The notes under the pieces: model-generated
What the model saw: the letters and a program-made list of their open reading frames with translations, nothing else
Databases searched by the model: none
What the model was told of the DNA's origin: nothing
Assembly (NCBI GenBank): GCA_946558695.1
Contig: CAMNTQ010000006.1
Coordinates: 1-64,000, forward strand
DNA from: an uncultured Lachnospiraceae bacterium
GTDB lineage: Bacteria; Bacillota; Clostridia; Lachnospirales; Lachnospiraceae
Length of the DNA stretch: 64,000 nucleotides
Direction of reading: 5' to 3'
In this document: positions 43,662 through 52,404 of the stretch, in pieces
Position numbering within the stretch: position 1 is the first letter of the stretch
Layout of the letters: each line of letters begins with the position of its first letter
Made by a program: the position numbers and the translations under genes

Positions 43662-45152
43662 ATGTGGTCAGATTTACAGAAAGTTTATGATAGGTTACAG
43701 GATGAAGAATCCAGATTTATATTTATGAAGCGGCTGGCATTAAATTTAGGCCATAGGAATTTGGAAAGTTTATATTCATTGGCGATTCATAGGAATGATA
43801 ATGGAGGACATAGCCTTTATTCGCTTATAAAAAACAGAGATCATTATTCTGAAGATCAGCCAATTATTATGTTTGGCGCCGGACATCTGGGAAAAATATA
43901 TAAAAATTTCAGTGAAAGATATAAAGTGGGGGACTTGATTGCTTATTGTGATAATAAAAAAGAGCTGCAAGGTACGCTTTGCGAAGGACTCCCGGTATTG
44001 TCGGTAGAAGAGGCCTGCTGTCAGAATACGACTGCGTTATTTGTATTAGCCAGTAGAAAATCTGGAAAAGAAATGAAAGAACAATTAGAGAGACTTGGAG
44101 TGGAGAAAGAGCGTATCTTTGATTTTTCACATGAAAAAGAAATTTATAGAACGCAATATTTTGAGCCAAGAATCATTAGGAAGCATTCTGGAAGAGAAGT
44201 ATTTATTGACGGTGGAAGCTTTGATTTGCGTGACACAGGTCATTTTATTAATATGTACCCGAATTTTGAAAAAGTTTATGCGTTTGAACCGGATTGTTCA
44301 AATTACAACATGATGTTAGAGAACAAGAAAAATCTTTTCAATGATGATAAAAGGATAGAATTAATCAATAAAGGTTTATGGGAAAAGGATGAAAGACTAA
44401 ATTTTGCCGGAGGAAAAACCACAGCATCGCATTTGGCTGAGGACGGGGACATAACTGTTAACCTTACTTCTATTGATGAATTTTTCAGGCATAAGGAAGA
44501 ACGAGTTACTTTTATTAAGATGGATATCGAGGGGGCGGAATTAAAGGCATTAAGTGGTGCAAAAGAAATTATTATGAGGGACAAGCCGGATCTGGCAATC
44601 TGTATTTATCACAAGAAAGAAGATATTATAGAAATCCCCAAATATATTTTAGAATTAAATCCGCAATATGAGTTATTTATAAGACATTATAGTGTCCTAT
44701 CGCCTGAAACAGTGCTATATGCTGTCGGGTCAAGAACTGTTCCCTTTGAATTGTCAGATATAAAATGGAAGATTCTGACCCGGATATTAGATAATCCGGA
44801 TAAAATTATAGAAGAAGTTTCTAAGTTAAACAATCTGATAATTTATGGAATGGGGAATTTAACTGTCGCGCTTGTGAGAGAAATGAATTTAAGGAATGTT
44901 TCGCCCTTATGTATTGTAGATGCATATAAAGAAAGCGGAAATTTTGAAGGAATTCCAGTGTATAACATAAAGGAAGTAGGGGGGGAGCTGGAAGATAAGG
45001 AAGTTTCTGTTATAGTGACGCCTGTCACAGGCATAAAAAGAGTGTATGAGGCATTAAACGAATACGGCATATATGGAAAAAGAATACCTGTCTGGGATAT
45101 TATTGGCGATGGGGATATTGCGGAACAGATAAAATACATTAACAGATTATAG
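43662..45152 (+). CDS. FkbM-type methyltransferase flanked by two Rossmann-like modules
   Basis: This 496-residue protein has three parts: a module with IIMFGAGHLGKIYK near residue 66, an FkbM SAM-dependent methyltransferase (EVFIDGGSFDLRDTGHF, YAFEPD, FIKMDIEGAELKAL) at about 180-340, and a second module from residue 358 (LIIYGMGNLTVALV) nearly the same as the tail of the radical SAM protein two genes upstream. FkbM domains O-methylate sugars. The ATG at 43662 with GGGAGAAG upstream is preferred over an ATG eight codons earlier. Confidence 0.87.
   Translation: MWSDLQKVYDRLQDEESRFIFMKRLALNLGHRNLESLYSLAIHRNDNGGHSLYSLIKNRDHYSEDQPIIMFGAGHLGKIYKNFSERYKVGDLIAYCDNKKELQGTLCEGLPVLSVEEACCQNTTALFVLASRKSGKEMKEQLERLGVEKERIFDFSHEKEIYRTQYFEPRIIRKHSGREVFIDGGSFDLRDTGHFINMYPNFEKVYAFEPDCSNYNMMLENKKNLFNDDKRIELINKGLWEKDERLNFAGGKTTASHLAEDGDITVNLTSIDEFFRHKEERVTFIKMDIEGAELKALSGAKEIIMRDKPDLAICIYHKKEDIIEIPKYILELNPQYELFIRHYSVLSPETVLYAVGSRTVPFELSDIKWKILTRILDNPDKIIEEVSKLNNLIIYGMGNLTVALVREMNLRNVSPLCIVDAYKESGNFEGIPVYNIKEVGGELEDKEVSVIVTPVTGIKRVYEALNEYGIYGKRIPVWDIIGDGDIAEQIKYINRL
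44733..45152 (+). repeat. C-terminal module, copy B of a duplicated coding segment
   Basis: Partner of 41919-42335. One codon longer near the middle (GGELED against KGLEE) and otherwise alignable end to end, down to the shared final residues KYINRL. Confidence 0.85.
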
Positions 45153-45201
45153 GTTTAATTTATGTATGTCGATCATTAACTTTATGGAGGGAAATGCCAT
45201 T

Positions 45202-46353
45202 ATGCTGGATCATATGAAGCAAAAGCAGCCTGCGTTATCAGTCATTGTCCCGGTTTATAATGTAGAGAAATATCTTGATAAATGCATAAGAAGCATTGCG
45301 GGGCAGACTTATACGAATTTGGAGATTATTCTTGTAGATGATGGTTCTACGGATCATTGCGGAGAGATCTGTGACGAATGGAGCCGAAAAGATACCAGGA
45401 TTCAAGTACTCCATAAAAAAAACGGCGGCCTCGTCAGCGCCAGAAAAGCCGGATTAAAGACAGCATCGGGTCAGTATATAGCGTATGTTGACAGCGATGA
45501 CTGGATAGAAGAGAACATGTATGAGCGCATGATGGAATTGATGTTATGCAATCATTCCGATATAGTGACCAGCGGGCTGATACGTGACTATGAAAATCAT
45601 TCTGTGTCCGAGAAAGAAAAAATACCCGCAGGCAGATATGAGGGCAAATCGCTGGATGATTTAAAAGGACATATTATTAATACAGACCATTTTTTTGCTT
45701 CCCGGATCAACATGCATATAACAAATAAAATATTCAGAAAAAGTATGCTGGAAAAATATCAGATGCGAGTTCCGAATGAGGCGAAGATCGGAGAAGATGC
45801 GGATGTTGTATATCCTTATATCTTTGAATCTGAAAATATATCAGTGTCAGGATACTGTTTTTATCATTATGTAATGCGGAGCGATTCACTCATGGGAACA
45901 CCGGCGCATACAAAAAGCAGCGGGATTATGCGCAGTATTTTTTCAGAATGCGCCGCCAGGAATGAGGGCAGGATTAAAAATATAAAGGAACAATTATATC
46001 AGGTAACGGTGTTTTTTATATGTATATCCGATCCGGGGTATCTGTTTCGGACAGAGACAAAAGAGTCTTTTCCTTTCAGGGAAATAAAAAAAGGCGACAG
46101 GGTCATCCTTTACGGAGCGGGAAGATTCGGGAAGGCCATAAAATCATTTTTGGAAAATAAAGAATATTGTGAGATAGCAGCGTGGGCGGATAAAGTAAAA
46201 GGCGGCGCGGTAATTTCGCCGGAACAAATTAAAAAGTATTCCTTTGATAAGATTATTCTGGCAGTTATAAATGCGGCGGTTGCGGATGATATAGAGGAAA
46301 TGCTTGTTAGCCTAGGGACAGACAGGCAGAAAATATGCAGAGTAAAGATATAA
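45202..46353 (+). CDS. GT2 glycosyltransferase with C-terminal Rossmann module
   Basis: This 383-residue protein starts with a typical GT2 domain (LSVIVPVYNVEKYLDKCI, LVDDGSTD, YVDSDDWIEENMYE). The C-terminal 83 residues form the locus module (VILYGAGRFGKAIKSFL). GGAGGG lies about 11 bases before the ATG at 45202, so that start is preferred over an ATG twelve codons upstream. It should act on a lipid-linked sugar at the membrane; donor and linkage unknown. Confidence 0.88.
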   Translation: MLDHMKQKQPALSVIVPVYNVEKYLDKCIRSIAGQTYTNLEIILVDDGSTDHCGEICDEWSRKDTRIQVLHKKNGGLVSARKAGLKTASGQYIAYVDSDDWIEENMYERMMELMLCNHSDIVTSGLIRDYENHSVSEKEKIPAGRYEGKSLDDLKGHIINTDHFFASRINMHITNKIFRKSMLEKYQMRVPNEAKIGEDADVVYPYIFESENISVSGYCFYHYVMRSDSLMGTPAHTKSSGIMRSIFSECAARNEGRIKNIKEQLYQVTVFFICISDPGYLFRTETKESFPFREIKKGDRVILYGAGRFGKAIKSFLENKEYCEIAAWADKVKGGAVISPEQIKKYSFDKIILAVINAAVADDIEEMLVSLGTDRQKICRVKI

Positions 46354-46377
46354 CCATACACTTATACTGAAGGAAAG

Positions 46378-48762
46378 GTGAAAAGCGTGTTAGAGACATA
46401 TACAGTTATTGCATATGGCATGGGAAAAAGCTTTTATCCATATATTGAAAGACTGGATATCTATACAGATATTTTATACTTTGCGGACAGCAGCAATAAA
46501 TATGTTGGACAAAGAGTGTATGGAGATGAGAGGATATGTATAGACGTAAATGAAATCCGCAAATTACAGAATCCGTATGTAATTATCACTGTTGATGATG
46601 AATATGCGGCTGCTTCTATAGGAGAAAAGCTGAAAGAATGGGAAGTTCCTTTCTGCCATGCAAAGGATATTCTTATGCAGAAGGGAGAACGGGATTTTAA
46701 ATATTTCATTCAGTGGCCGGAAAAGATCCATAATCATAGTATTCAGCGGTTTATCGATATCAATATAAGCGGAACGACAACGTGTAATTTCCACTGCGAA
46801 TATTGCTATGTGTGGAGAAAAGAAGAATTTAAAGAAGGAAATTTATTATCAGAGGAACACAGTGTAAAGGAAATTAGGGAAGGGCTTTCAAAAGAACGGC
46901 TTGGAGGCATTTGCTTTATTAATTTATGCGCAAGGGGCGAGACTTTGCTGGCTCAGAATATTGTAGAATTAATATATGCTTTGCTGGATGAGGGCCATTA
47001 CGTCTCAGTTGTGACAAACGGTACGGTAACCTCTAAGATTAAGGAGATATTATCATTGCCGGACAAGCTGCTTGGCAGGATGTTTTTTAAAATATCATTT
47101 CATTATATAGAATTAAAAAGGCTGGGCGTTTTAGAAAGATTCTGGGATAATATTGATGAAATAAGCGGGAGCCGTTGCTCTTACACTTTAGAAATTACTC
47201 CCGGAGACGGCTCGGTAAAATACATTGATGAGATGAAAGATCTGGCGCTGAAGAAAACGAACGGGGCATTGCCTCACGTTTCTTTTACCCGAGATTCAAA
47301 TAAAGCAGGATTTGATCTGTTATCAAAGTATTCTATGGAAGATTATCGGTCGATTTGGGGACAGTTTGATTCTAAGATGTTTGACCTAAAGAGCAAATGG
47401 TACGGGAAAAATATGCGGCAATATCAATGCTATGCAGGAAATTGGAGCTATCTGATAGATTTGAACTCAGGAAATGTAAGACCTTGCTACCACAGTGAAG
47501 TTATCGGAAATATTTTTGACCGGGAAATGAAAGCGTTTCCGGTCAGGCCTGTTGACCATAACTGCAAAGTTTCGTACTGCTTTAATAATCATGCTTTCCT
47601 TGCTTGGGGATGTGTTCCGGATATTTTGTGCGGCAGCTACCTAGATATGCGAAACCGTACAGATAAAAAAGGAAAAGCATGGCTGAAACCAGAGATGGCA
47701 GAAGTGATGTCTCATAAATTATCCGATCATAATTATCGTCATCTGGGAAAATGGGACGATTATGGAAAATTATATGAGAAAAACAGAAAACCGGCTGTTA
47801 TTCTTTTTAACAGCCCTGATTATCCTAATTTAGGAGATCATGCCATTGCTTTGGGAGAAAGATTGTTTTTGTCGGAGTATTTTCCCCAATATGACATCAT
47901 AGAAATATCGTGTTCGGAATATATGAAAGAGAATCTCCGTATAAAGAGCGCGGTAAAAAGCGATGATATCATCGCGGTCACCGGAGGCGGTAATATAGGA
48001 ACTTTGTGGCTTCGGATGAATGACTTGTTTTGTCATATTGCGTCAGCTTTTCGCGGTAATGTATTAGTAGTATTTCCTCAGACGTTATTTTATGAAGATA
48101 ATTATTTTGGGGATAAGGAGAAACAGAGACTTAGAAATATATTAAGCGCGCATAAGAAACTGATTTTTGCGGTTAGGGATAAAGAATCGGCGGACCGGCT
48201 AGATAAAATAAGCGGGGATAATATAAATAAAATATTAGTGCCGGACATGGCGTTTTTCCTGAGACATAAATATGCGCAATTGGATAAAAAAAGAACACCG
48301 ATATTGCTTACATGCCTGAGAGATGACAGGGAACGGACAGCATATATGGACTTGCGGCCAGAGTTGATCGCAGAAGATCTTTCATTAACTTCGAAAGCTA
48401 TATCGACGGTTATTGAGGGGGAAGTCACCATGAATAACAGAGAGAAATATCTGGATGAGATAATGTCAGAGATAGCCTCGGCGAAAGTAGTCTTAACAGA
48501 CAGGCTGCACGGTATGATTTTTTGTGCATTAGCTAAAACACCGTGCGTGTTTTTGGATAACATAAGCGGTAAGTGTTCTGGAACAAAGAACTGGCTAAAG
48601 AACAATGCATATATTGAGAAATGTACAGAGGAAAATGTCTTTGAGTGTATAGAACGTGTGACAGATCAGCCAGACACCGCCCTTTTTGAAGATTTTATTG
48701 CTATAGAGAAAGGCTTTGAAAGGTTAGCTGACACCATAAAAAAAGTAGGGAATATATCATGA
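46378..48762 (+). CDS. Three-part fusion: Rossmann module, radical SAM, polysaccharide pyruvyl transferase
   Basis: This 794-residue protein combines domains not usually found together. Residues 5-100 are the locus module (VIAYGMGKSFYPYI). Residues 120-440 are a radical SAM domain with CNFHCEYC (C-X3-C-X2-C) and a Cys-rich SPASM-like end (CYAGNW, RPCYHSEVIGNIF, CKVSYC). Residues 460-794 match polysaccharide pyruvyl transferase (NLGDHAIALGERLFL, VTGGGNIGTLW, TDRLHGMIFCALA). The last part should add pyruvate ketal, or a related group, to a sugar. The start is uncertain: GTG at 46378, or GTG at 46387 with better spacing to AGGAAAGG. Confidence 0.82.
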   Translation: MKSVLETYTVIAYGMGKSFYPYIERLDIYTDILYFADSSNKYVGQRVYGDERICIDVNEIRKLQNPYVIITVDDEYAAASIGEKLKEWEVPFCHAKDILMQKGERDFKYFIQWPEKIHNHSIQRFIDINISGTTTCNFHCEYCYVWRKEEFKEGNLLSEEHSVKEIREGLSKERLGGICFINLCARGETLLAQNIVELIYALLDEGHYVSVVTNGTVTSKIKEILSLPDKLLGRMFFKISFHYIELKRLGVLERFWDNIDEISGSRCSYTLEITPGDGSVKYIDEMKDLALKKTNGALPHVSFTRDSNKAGFDLLSKYSMEDYRSIWGQFDSKMFDLKSKWYGKNMRQYQCYAGNWSYLIDLNSGNVRPCYHSEVIGNIFDREMKAFPVRPVDHNCKVSYCFNNHAFLAWGCVPDILCGSYLDMRNRTDKKGKAWLKPEMAEVMSHKLSDHNYRHLGKWDDYGKLYEKNRKPAVILFNSPDYPNLGDHAIALGERLFLSEYFPQYDIIEISCSEYMKENLRIKSAVKSDDIIAVTGGGNIGTLWLRMNDLFCHIASAFRGNVLVVFPQTLFYEDNYFGDKEKQRLRNILSAHKKLIFAVRDKESADRLDKISGDNINKILVPDMAFFLRHKYAQLDKKRTPILLTCLRDDRERTAYMDLRPELIAEDLSLTSKAISTVIEGEVTMNNREKYLDEIMSEIASAKVVLTDRLHGMIFCALAKTPCVFLDNISGKCSGTKNWLKNNAYIEKCTEENVFECIERVTDQPDTALFEDFIAIEKGFERLADTIKKVGNIS

Positions 48763-49352
48763 AGAAAGTATTGCTTTTAGGAGATTCTATCCGTCAGAAT
48801 TATCAGGAATATGTGCGGGAAAAATTGTCCGGTACGGCAGAGGTCTTTTACCCTGATGACAATGGAAGGTTTTGTGCTTTCACTTTGAGATATCTGCATG
48901 ATTATGTACGTATATTTACAGAGAACGATCACAAAAATTTTGATGTTGTTCATTTTAATTTTGGACTTTGGGATGTTTTGCGGCTGTCAAATGAAAACCG
49001 GACATTTACGTCAGAAAAAGAATATGCGGATCTGCTCGTCAGGCTATGCGACCGAATCAGATTTTTGTGTCCTGCGGCGAAGTTAATATTTGCATTAACT
49101 ACCAGCGTTGTCGAGCCTGGATTTGCTCCGGGAGAGTCAGTGGGAAAAAGATGTAACGAGGACATTATACGGTTTAATGATATCGCAGGACAGATTTTAA
49201 AAGAAAGGGCAGATGCTATCAATGATCTGTGGACCATATCAATTAATCTGCCGGATACGGCCCGTTCTGACGGCGTACACTTTGGGACAGCCCTTGGAAT
49301 AGAAAAGCTGGGAGGCAAAGTTGCAGAAAGTATTTTAGATTGTCTCGGGTGA
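48759..49352 (+). CDS. SGNH/GDSL-type hydrolase
   Basis: This 197-residue protein overlaps the previous gene by 4 bases (ATGA). It has the SGNH-hydrolase pattern: LLLGDSIRQNY with the catalytic Ser, HFNFGLWD with the Asn block, and SDGVHFGT with the Asp-His pair. There is no signal peptide. It could remove or transfer acetyl groups on intracellular glycan precursors. Coupling to the pyruvyl-transferase fusion suggests work on the same sugar. Confidence 0.85.
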   Translation: MKKVLLLGDSIRQNYQEYVREKLSGTAEVFYPDDNGRFCAFTLRYLHDYVRIFTENDHKNFDVVHFNFGLWDVLRLSNENRTFTSEKEYADLLVRLCDRIRFLCPAAKLIFALTTSVVEPGFAPGESVGKRCNEDIIRFNDIAGQILKERADAINDLWTISINLPDTARSDGVHFGTALGIEKLGGKVAESILDCLG

Positions 49353-49362
49353 AGGAGAAAAT

Positions 49363-50577
49363 ATGGCGGATATAAGCGTAATCATTCCGATATACAACGG
49401 CGAAAAGTATCTGGAAAGGTGCATGGACAGCATACTTAGCCAAAGCGGCGTGGAAGTGGAAGTGATCTGCATTGATGATGGATCTACGGACAGAACCGCA
49501 GATATTTTAGATAAATATGAGAAAAGGTATTTCAATGTTACGGCAATAAGGAATGAAAACAATAAAGGCGTTGGTTATTCAAGAAATAAAGGCATGGAGC
49601 TGGCATCGGGAAGGTATATACAATTTGTTGATGCGGATGATTATTTATTGCCGGGATCTCTTTCCCGTTTATATCAATATGCGGGCGGTAATAATGCCCA
49701 GATGTGCTTTTTTAAATTTGAAAACGACAGCAGGCAGCAGTCGGCCAGAAAAGGAATTGAAAAGAAATATTCCGGTGTTTATGAAGGAAGAGTATTGGCA
49801 GAACAATTTTTGTTTAACAGAGAATTTTTTTACTACGCATGGTGCGCAGTTGTTGAGCGGGATTTTCTGAAAAGGAATAATATAAAATTTTCTAGGCTAA
49901 AAATCGGAGAGGGCGGAGATTTTATCATACATGCATTAATGTGTGCAAAGAAAGTACTCATAATGGACGGCGTATGCTATCACTACTCTTATAATCCCGA
50001 GTCAGTGACCAATGCAGACACCGCGAAAAACAAAATTTTGCTGGGACAGATTTACCAGTATATTGAAATTTTAAAGAGACTTGCGCGTGACGGGAATATG
50101 AAAGGGTGGAAATTCTTTCTGGATTATCAATACACGAAGATCAAAGCGGGTATCAATACGTTGTCTTATGAGGAATGCGAAGAAATCAAGCAGTATTTTG
50201 AAGATGATTTTTCCGGGCATTTGGTGAAAACATTAATATCGGACATGTCTTATGATATTCGTTTGTCTTCGGAGCAGGCGGATATGATAAATCGGGCGAA
50301 AAGGATATTACTGTACGGCGCAGGTTATCTTACCTATGACGTCCTGCAGGTAATTTCGAGAATGCAGGCGGATATTATGGGAATTGCAGTAACAAAATTG
50401 GAGAATAACCCAAAGTCGCTTTTTGGGCATCATGTTTATGAAATTGCCGAATTACAGGAATACAGCGAAGAGACGCTTGTCATAGTAGCGGCTAATAAAA
50501 AATATAATCCAGTAATAGAACAGACATTGGAGCGTCACGGATTTCGTGATTATATATTTTTAAATGCGGATATATAA
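49363..50577 (+). CDS. GT2 glycosyltransferase with C-terminal Rossmann module
   Basis: This 404-residue protein has a GT2 domain (ISVIIPIYNGEKYLERCM, CIDDGSTDRTA, QFVDADDYLLPGS) and a C-terminal module from about residue 315 (ILLYGAGYLTYDVLQVI, ending LNADI). GGAG lies 8 bases before the ATG. The GT2 part resembles the glycosyltransferase at 57382 and the partial one at the right edge. Confidence 0.88.
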   Translation: MADISVIIPIYNGEKYLERCMDSILSQSGVEVEVICIDDGSTDRTADILDKYEKRYFNVTAIRNENNKGVGYSRNKGMELASGRYIQFVDADDYLLPGSLSRLYQYAGGNNAQMCFFKFENDSRQQSARKGIEKKYSGVYEGRVLAEQFLFNREFFYYAWCAVVERDFLKRNNIKFSRLKIGEGGDFIIHALMCAKKVLIMDGVCYHYSYNPESVTNADTAKNKILLGQIYQYIEILKRLARDGNMKGWKFFLDYQYTKIKAGINTLSYEECEEIKQYFEDDFSGHLVKTLISDMSYDIRLSSEQADMINRAKRILLYGAGYLTYDVLQVISRMQADIMGIAVTKLENNPKSLFGHHVYEIAELQEYSEETLVIVAANKKYNPVIEQTLERHGFRDYIFLNADI

Positions 50578-50625
50578 GCGCCGCAAGAAACAAACATTAT
50601 GCAAAAATAAATTTGGAGTTATTAT

Positions 50626-51735
50626 ATGGGTAAGGAAAAAGTGTTTGTAACAAAAGCTTCTATGCCTCCGTATGAAGAATACATAGAAGCAATTAAGCCT
50701 TTATGGGACAGCCGTTGGATCACAAATATGGGATATTACCATAAAGAGCTTGAAAAAAAACTGAAGGAATATCTGGACGTGCCGGCGCTTTCACTTATGG
50801 TGAACGGTCATATGGCGCTTGAACTTGTTATACAGGCATTTGATTTCCCAGAGGGAGCAGAGATTATTACAACGCCTTTTACTTTTATATCTACGACGCA
50901 TGCAATTGTAAGAAATCGTCTGGAACCGGTGTTCTGTGACGTGAAAGCCAGTGACGGGACGATAGATGAGACAAAGATCGAAGGGTTGATCACAGAGAAG
51001 ACGGCGGCGATCCTTCCTGTCCATGTGTATGGGAACGTATGTAATGTTGAGGAAATTCAGAGGATTGCGGATAAGTACGGATTGAAAGTGATATATGATG
51101 CCGCGCATGCCTTTGGCGTAAAGTACAAGGGAATAGGAATCGGGAATTTTGGCGATGCATCGGTATTCAGTTTCCATGCGACAAAGATATACAACACCAT
51201 TGAAGGAGGGGCCGCGGCCTTTTCGGATCAAAAATTATATGAGCGGCTGTATAATCTTAAAAACTTTGGAATCCGTGGGGAAGATCTGGTTGTATCTGTA
51301 GGGACCAATGCCAAAATGAACGAATTTGCCGCGATTATGGGGTTGTGTAATCTGAAGCATACTGCTGAGAATATCAGCCGGAGGAAACGATGTTGGGAAC
51401 TATATAAGAATAATCTTGAAAAAACAGAAGGACTTCTGCTTTTTCAAGAAAATATAAATGTAGAAAAAAACTATAGTTATTTTCCGGTTTTAGTAAATGG
51501 AAGCTTTCACAGGGACAGGGACGATTTATATAGTAAGCTTAAAGAAAACAATATTTATCCGCGAAAGTATTTTTATCCCTTAACATCCGATGAAAAATGT
51601 TTTGGAGATAAATACAGGAAGAATGATTTAAAAACAGCAAGACGTTTGGCAGCGCAAGTAATAGTTTTACCTTTGTATCCAGATTTGAGATTCGATCAAG
51701 TAGATCGGATCATACATACAATAAAGGAGATGTGA
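50626..51735 (+). CDS. DegT/DnrJ/EryC1-family sugar aminotransferase
   Basis: This 369-residue PLP enzyme has the family pattern: WITNMGYYHKELE, HVYGNVCNVE, DAAHAFGVKYKG and the PLP-lysine site SFHATKIYNTIEGG near residue 190. These enzymes aminate nucleotide-linked keto-sugars such as dTDP-4-keto-6-deoxyglucose. No matching dehydratase or thymidylyltransferase gene is in the window. It overlaps or abuts the PglD-like acetyltransferase, a common pair for making acylamino sugars. Confidence 0.9.
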   Translation: MGKEKVFVTKASMPPYEEYIEAIKPLWDSRWITNMGYYHKELEKKLKEYLDVPALSLMVNGHMALELVIQAFDFPEGAEIITTPFTFISTTHAIVRNRLEPVFCDVKASDGTIDETKIEGLITEKTAAILPVHVYGNVCNVEEIQRIADKYGLKVIYDAAHAFGVKYKGIGIGNFGDASVFSFHATKIYNTIEGGAAAFSDQKLYERLYNLKNFGIRGEDLVVSVGTNAKMNEFAAIMGLCNLKHTAENISRRKRCWELYKNNLEKTEGLLLFQENINVEKNYSYFPVLVNGSFHRDRDDLYSKLKENNIYPRKYFYPLTSDEKCFGDKYRKNDLKTARRLAAQVIVLPLYPDLRFDQVDRIIHTIKEM

Positions 51736-51737
51736 GG

Positions 51738-52388
51738 ATGTCTGTATTATGTATATATTGCGCGGGAGGGCTTGGAAGAGATCTTTTGGCGCTGATGCAG
51801 CCAGAAGATATGCTGCATTGGAAAGAGATAGTATTTATTGATGATGTCAGTACAGAAAAAGTGGTTAATCAAACAAAAGTTCTGACTTTTCAGGAACTTC
51901 TTGACAGAAAAAAAGATGATTGTGAGTTTGTAATTTTGAATGGTGAGCCGTTATACAGAGAGCAGCTATATCAGAAAGTAATAAAACATGGTTTTTGCAT
52001 GGGCAAGATTATATTTGGTTCATCGGTGTCGGCCTCTGATGCAGTTATTAAAGAAGGGAGTATCATACATTGTCAGTCGATCATATCTTCCGGAGCTTTA
52101 ATTCAGGAAAATGTATTTGTCGGGAAAAAAGCTATGGTGGGACATGATGTAACAGTAGGAAAGCACTCTGTGATAAGCGCGTGTTCTTATGTGGGCGGCT
52201 GGGTCAATATTGGCGAAGAGAGTTTTATAGGAGCGGGAGCAGCAATCAGGGACAGAGTAACGATAGGGAAAAGATGTATTATCGGGATAGGTAGTGTCGT
52301 AACAAAAGACGTACAGGATAATACAGTGGTGGCAGGCAATCCGGCCAGGGTTTTGCGTAAGAATGACAGCTACAAAGTATTTGAATAA
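51738..52388 (+). CDS. PglD/NeuD-like sugar O/N-acetyltransferase
   Basis: This 216-residue protein has an N-terminal Rossmann-like part (VLCIYCAGGLGRDLLALM) and a left-handed beta-helix of hexapeptide repeats from about residue 95 to the end (GHDVTVGKHSVISACSYVGG, ending VVAGNPARVLRK). Such enzymes acetylate UDP- or dTDP-amino sugars made by the aminotransferase encoded directly before. The ATG at 51738 is preferred to the GTG at 51732 because AAGGAG lies 8 bases before it. Confidence 0.9.
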   Translation: MSVLCIYCAGGLGRDLLALMQPEDMLHWKEIVFIDDVSTEKVVNQTKVLTFQELLDRKKDDCEFVILNGEPLYREQLYQKVIKHGFCMGKIIFGSSVSASDAVIKEGSIIHCQSIISSGALIQENVFVGKKAMVGHDVTVGKHSVISACSYVGGWVNIGEESFIGAGAAIRDRVTIGKRCIIGIGSVVTKDVQDNTVVAGNPARVLRKNDSYKVFE

Positions 52389-52404
52389 GAGAGAAAGAAT
52401 ATAG

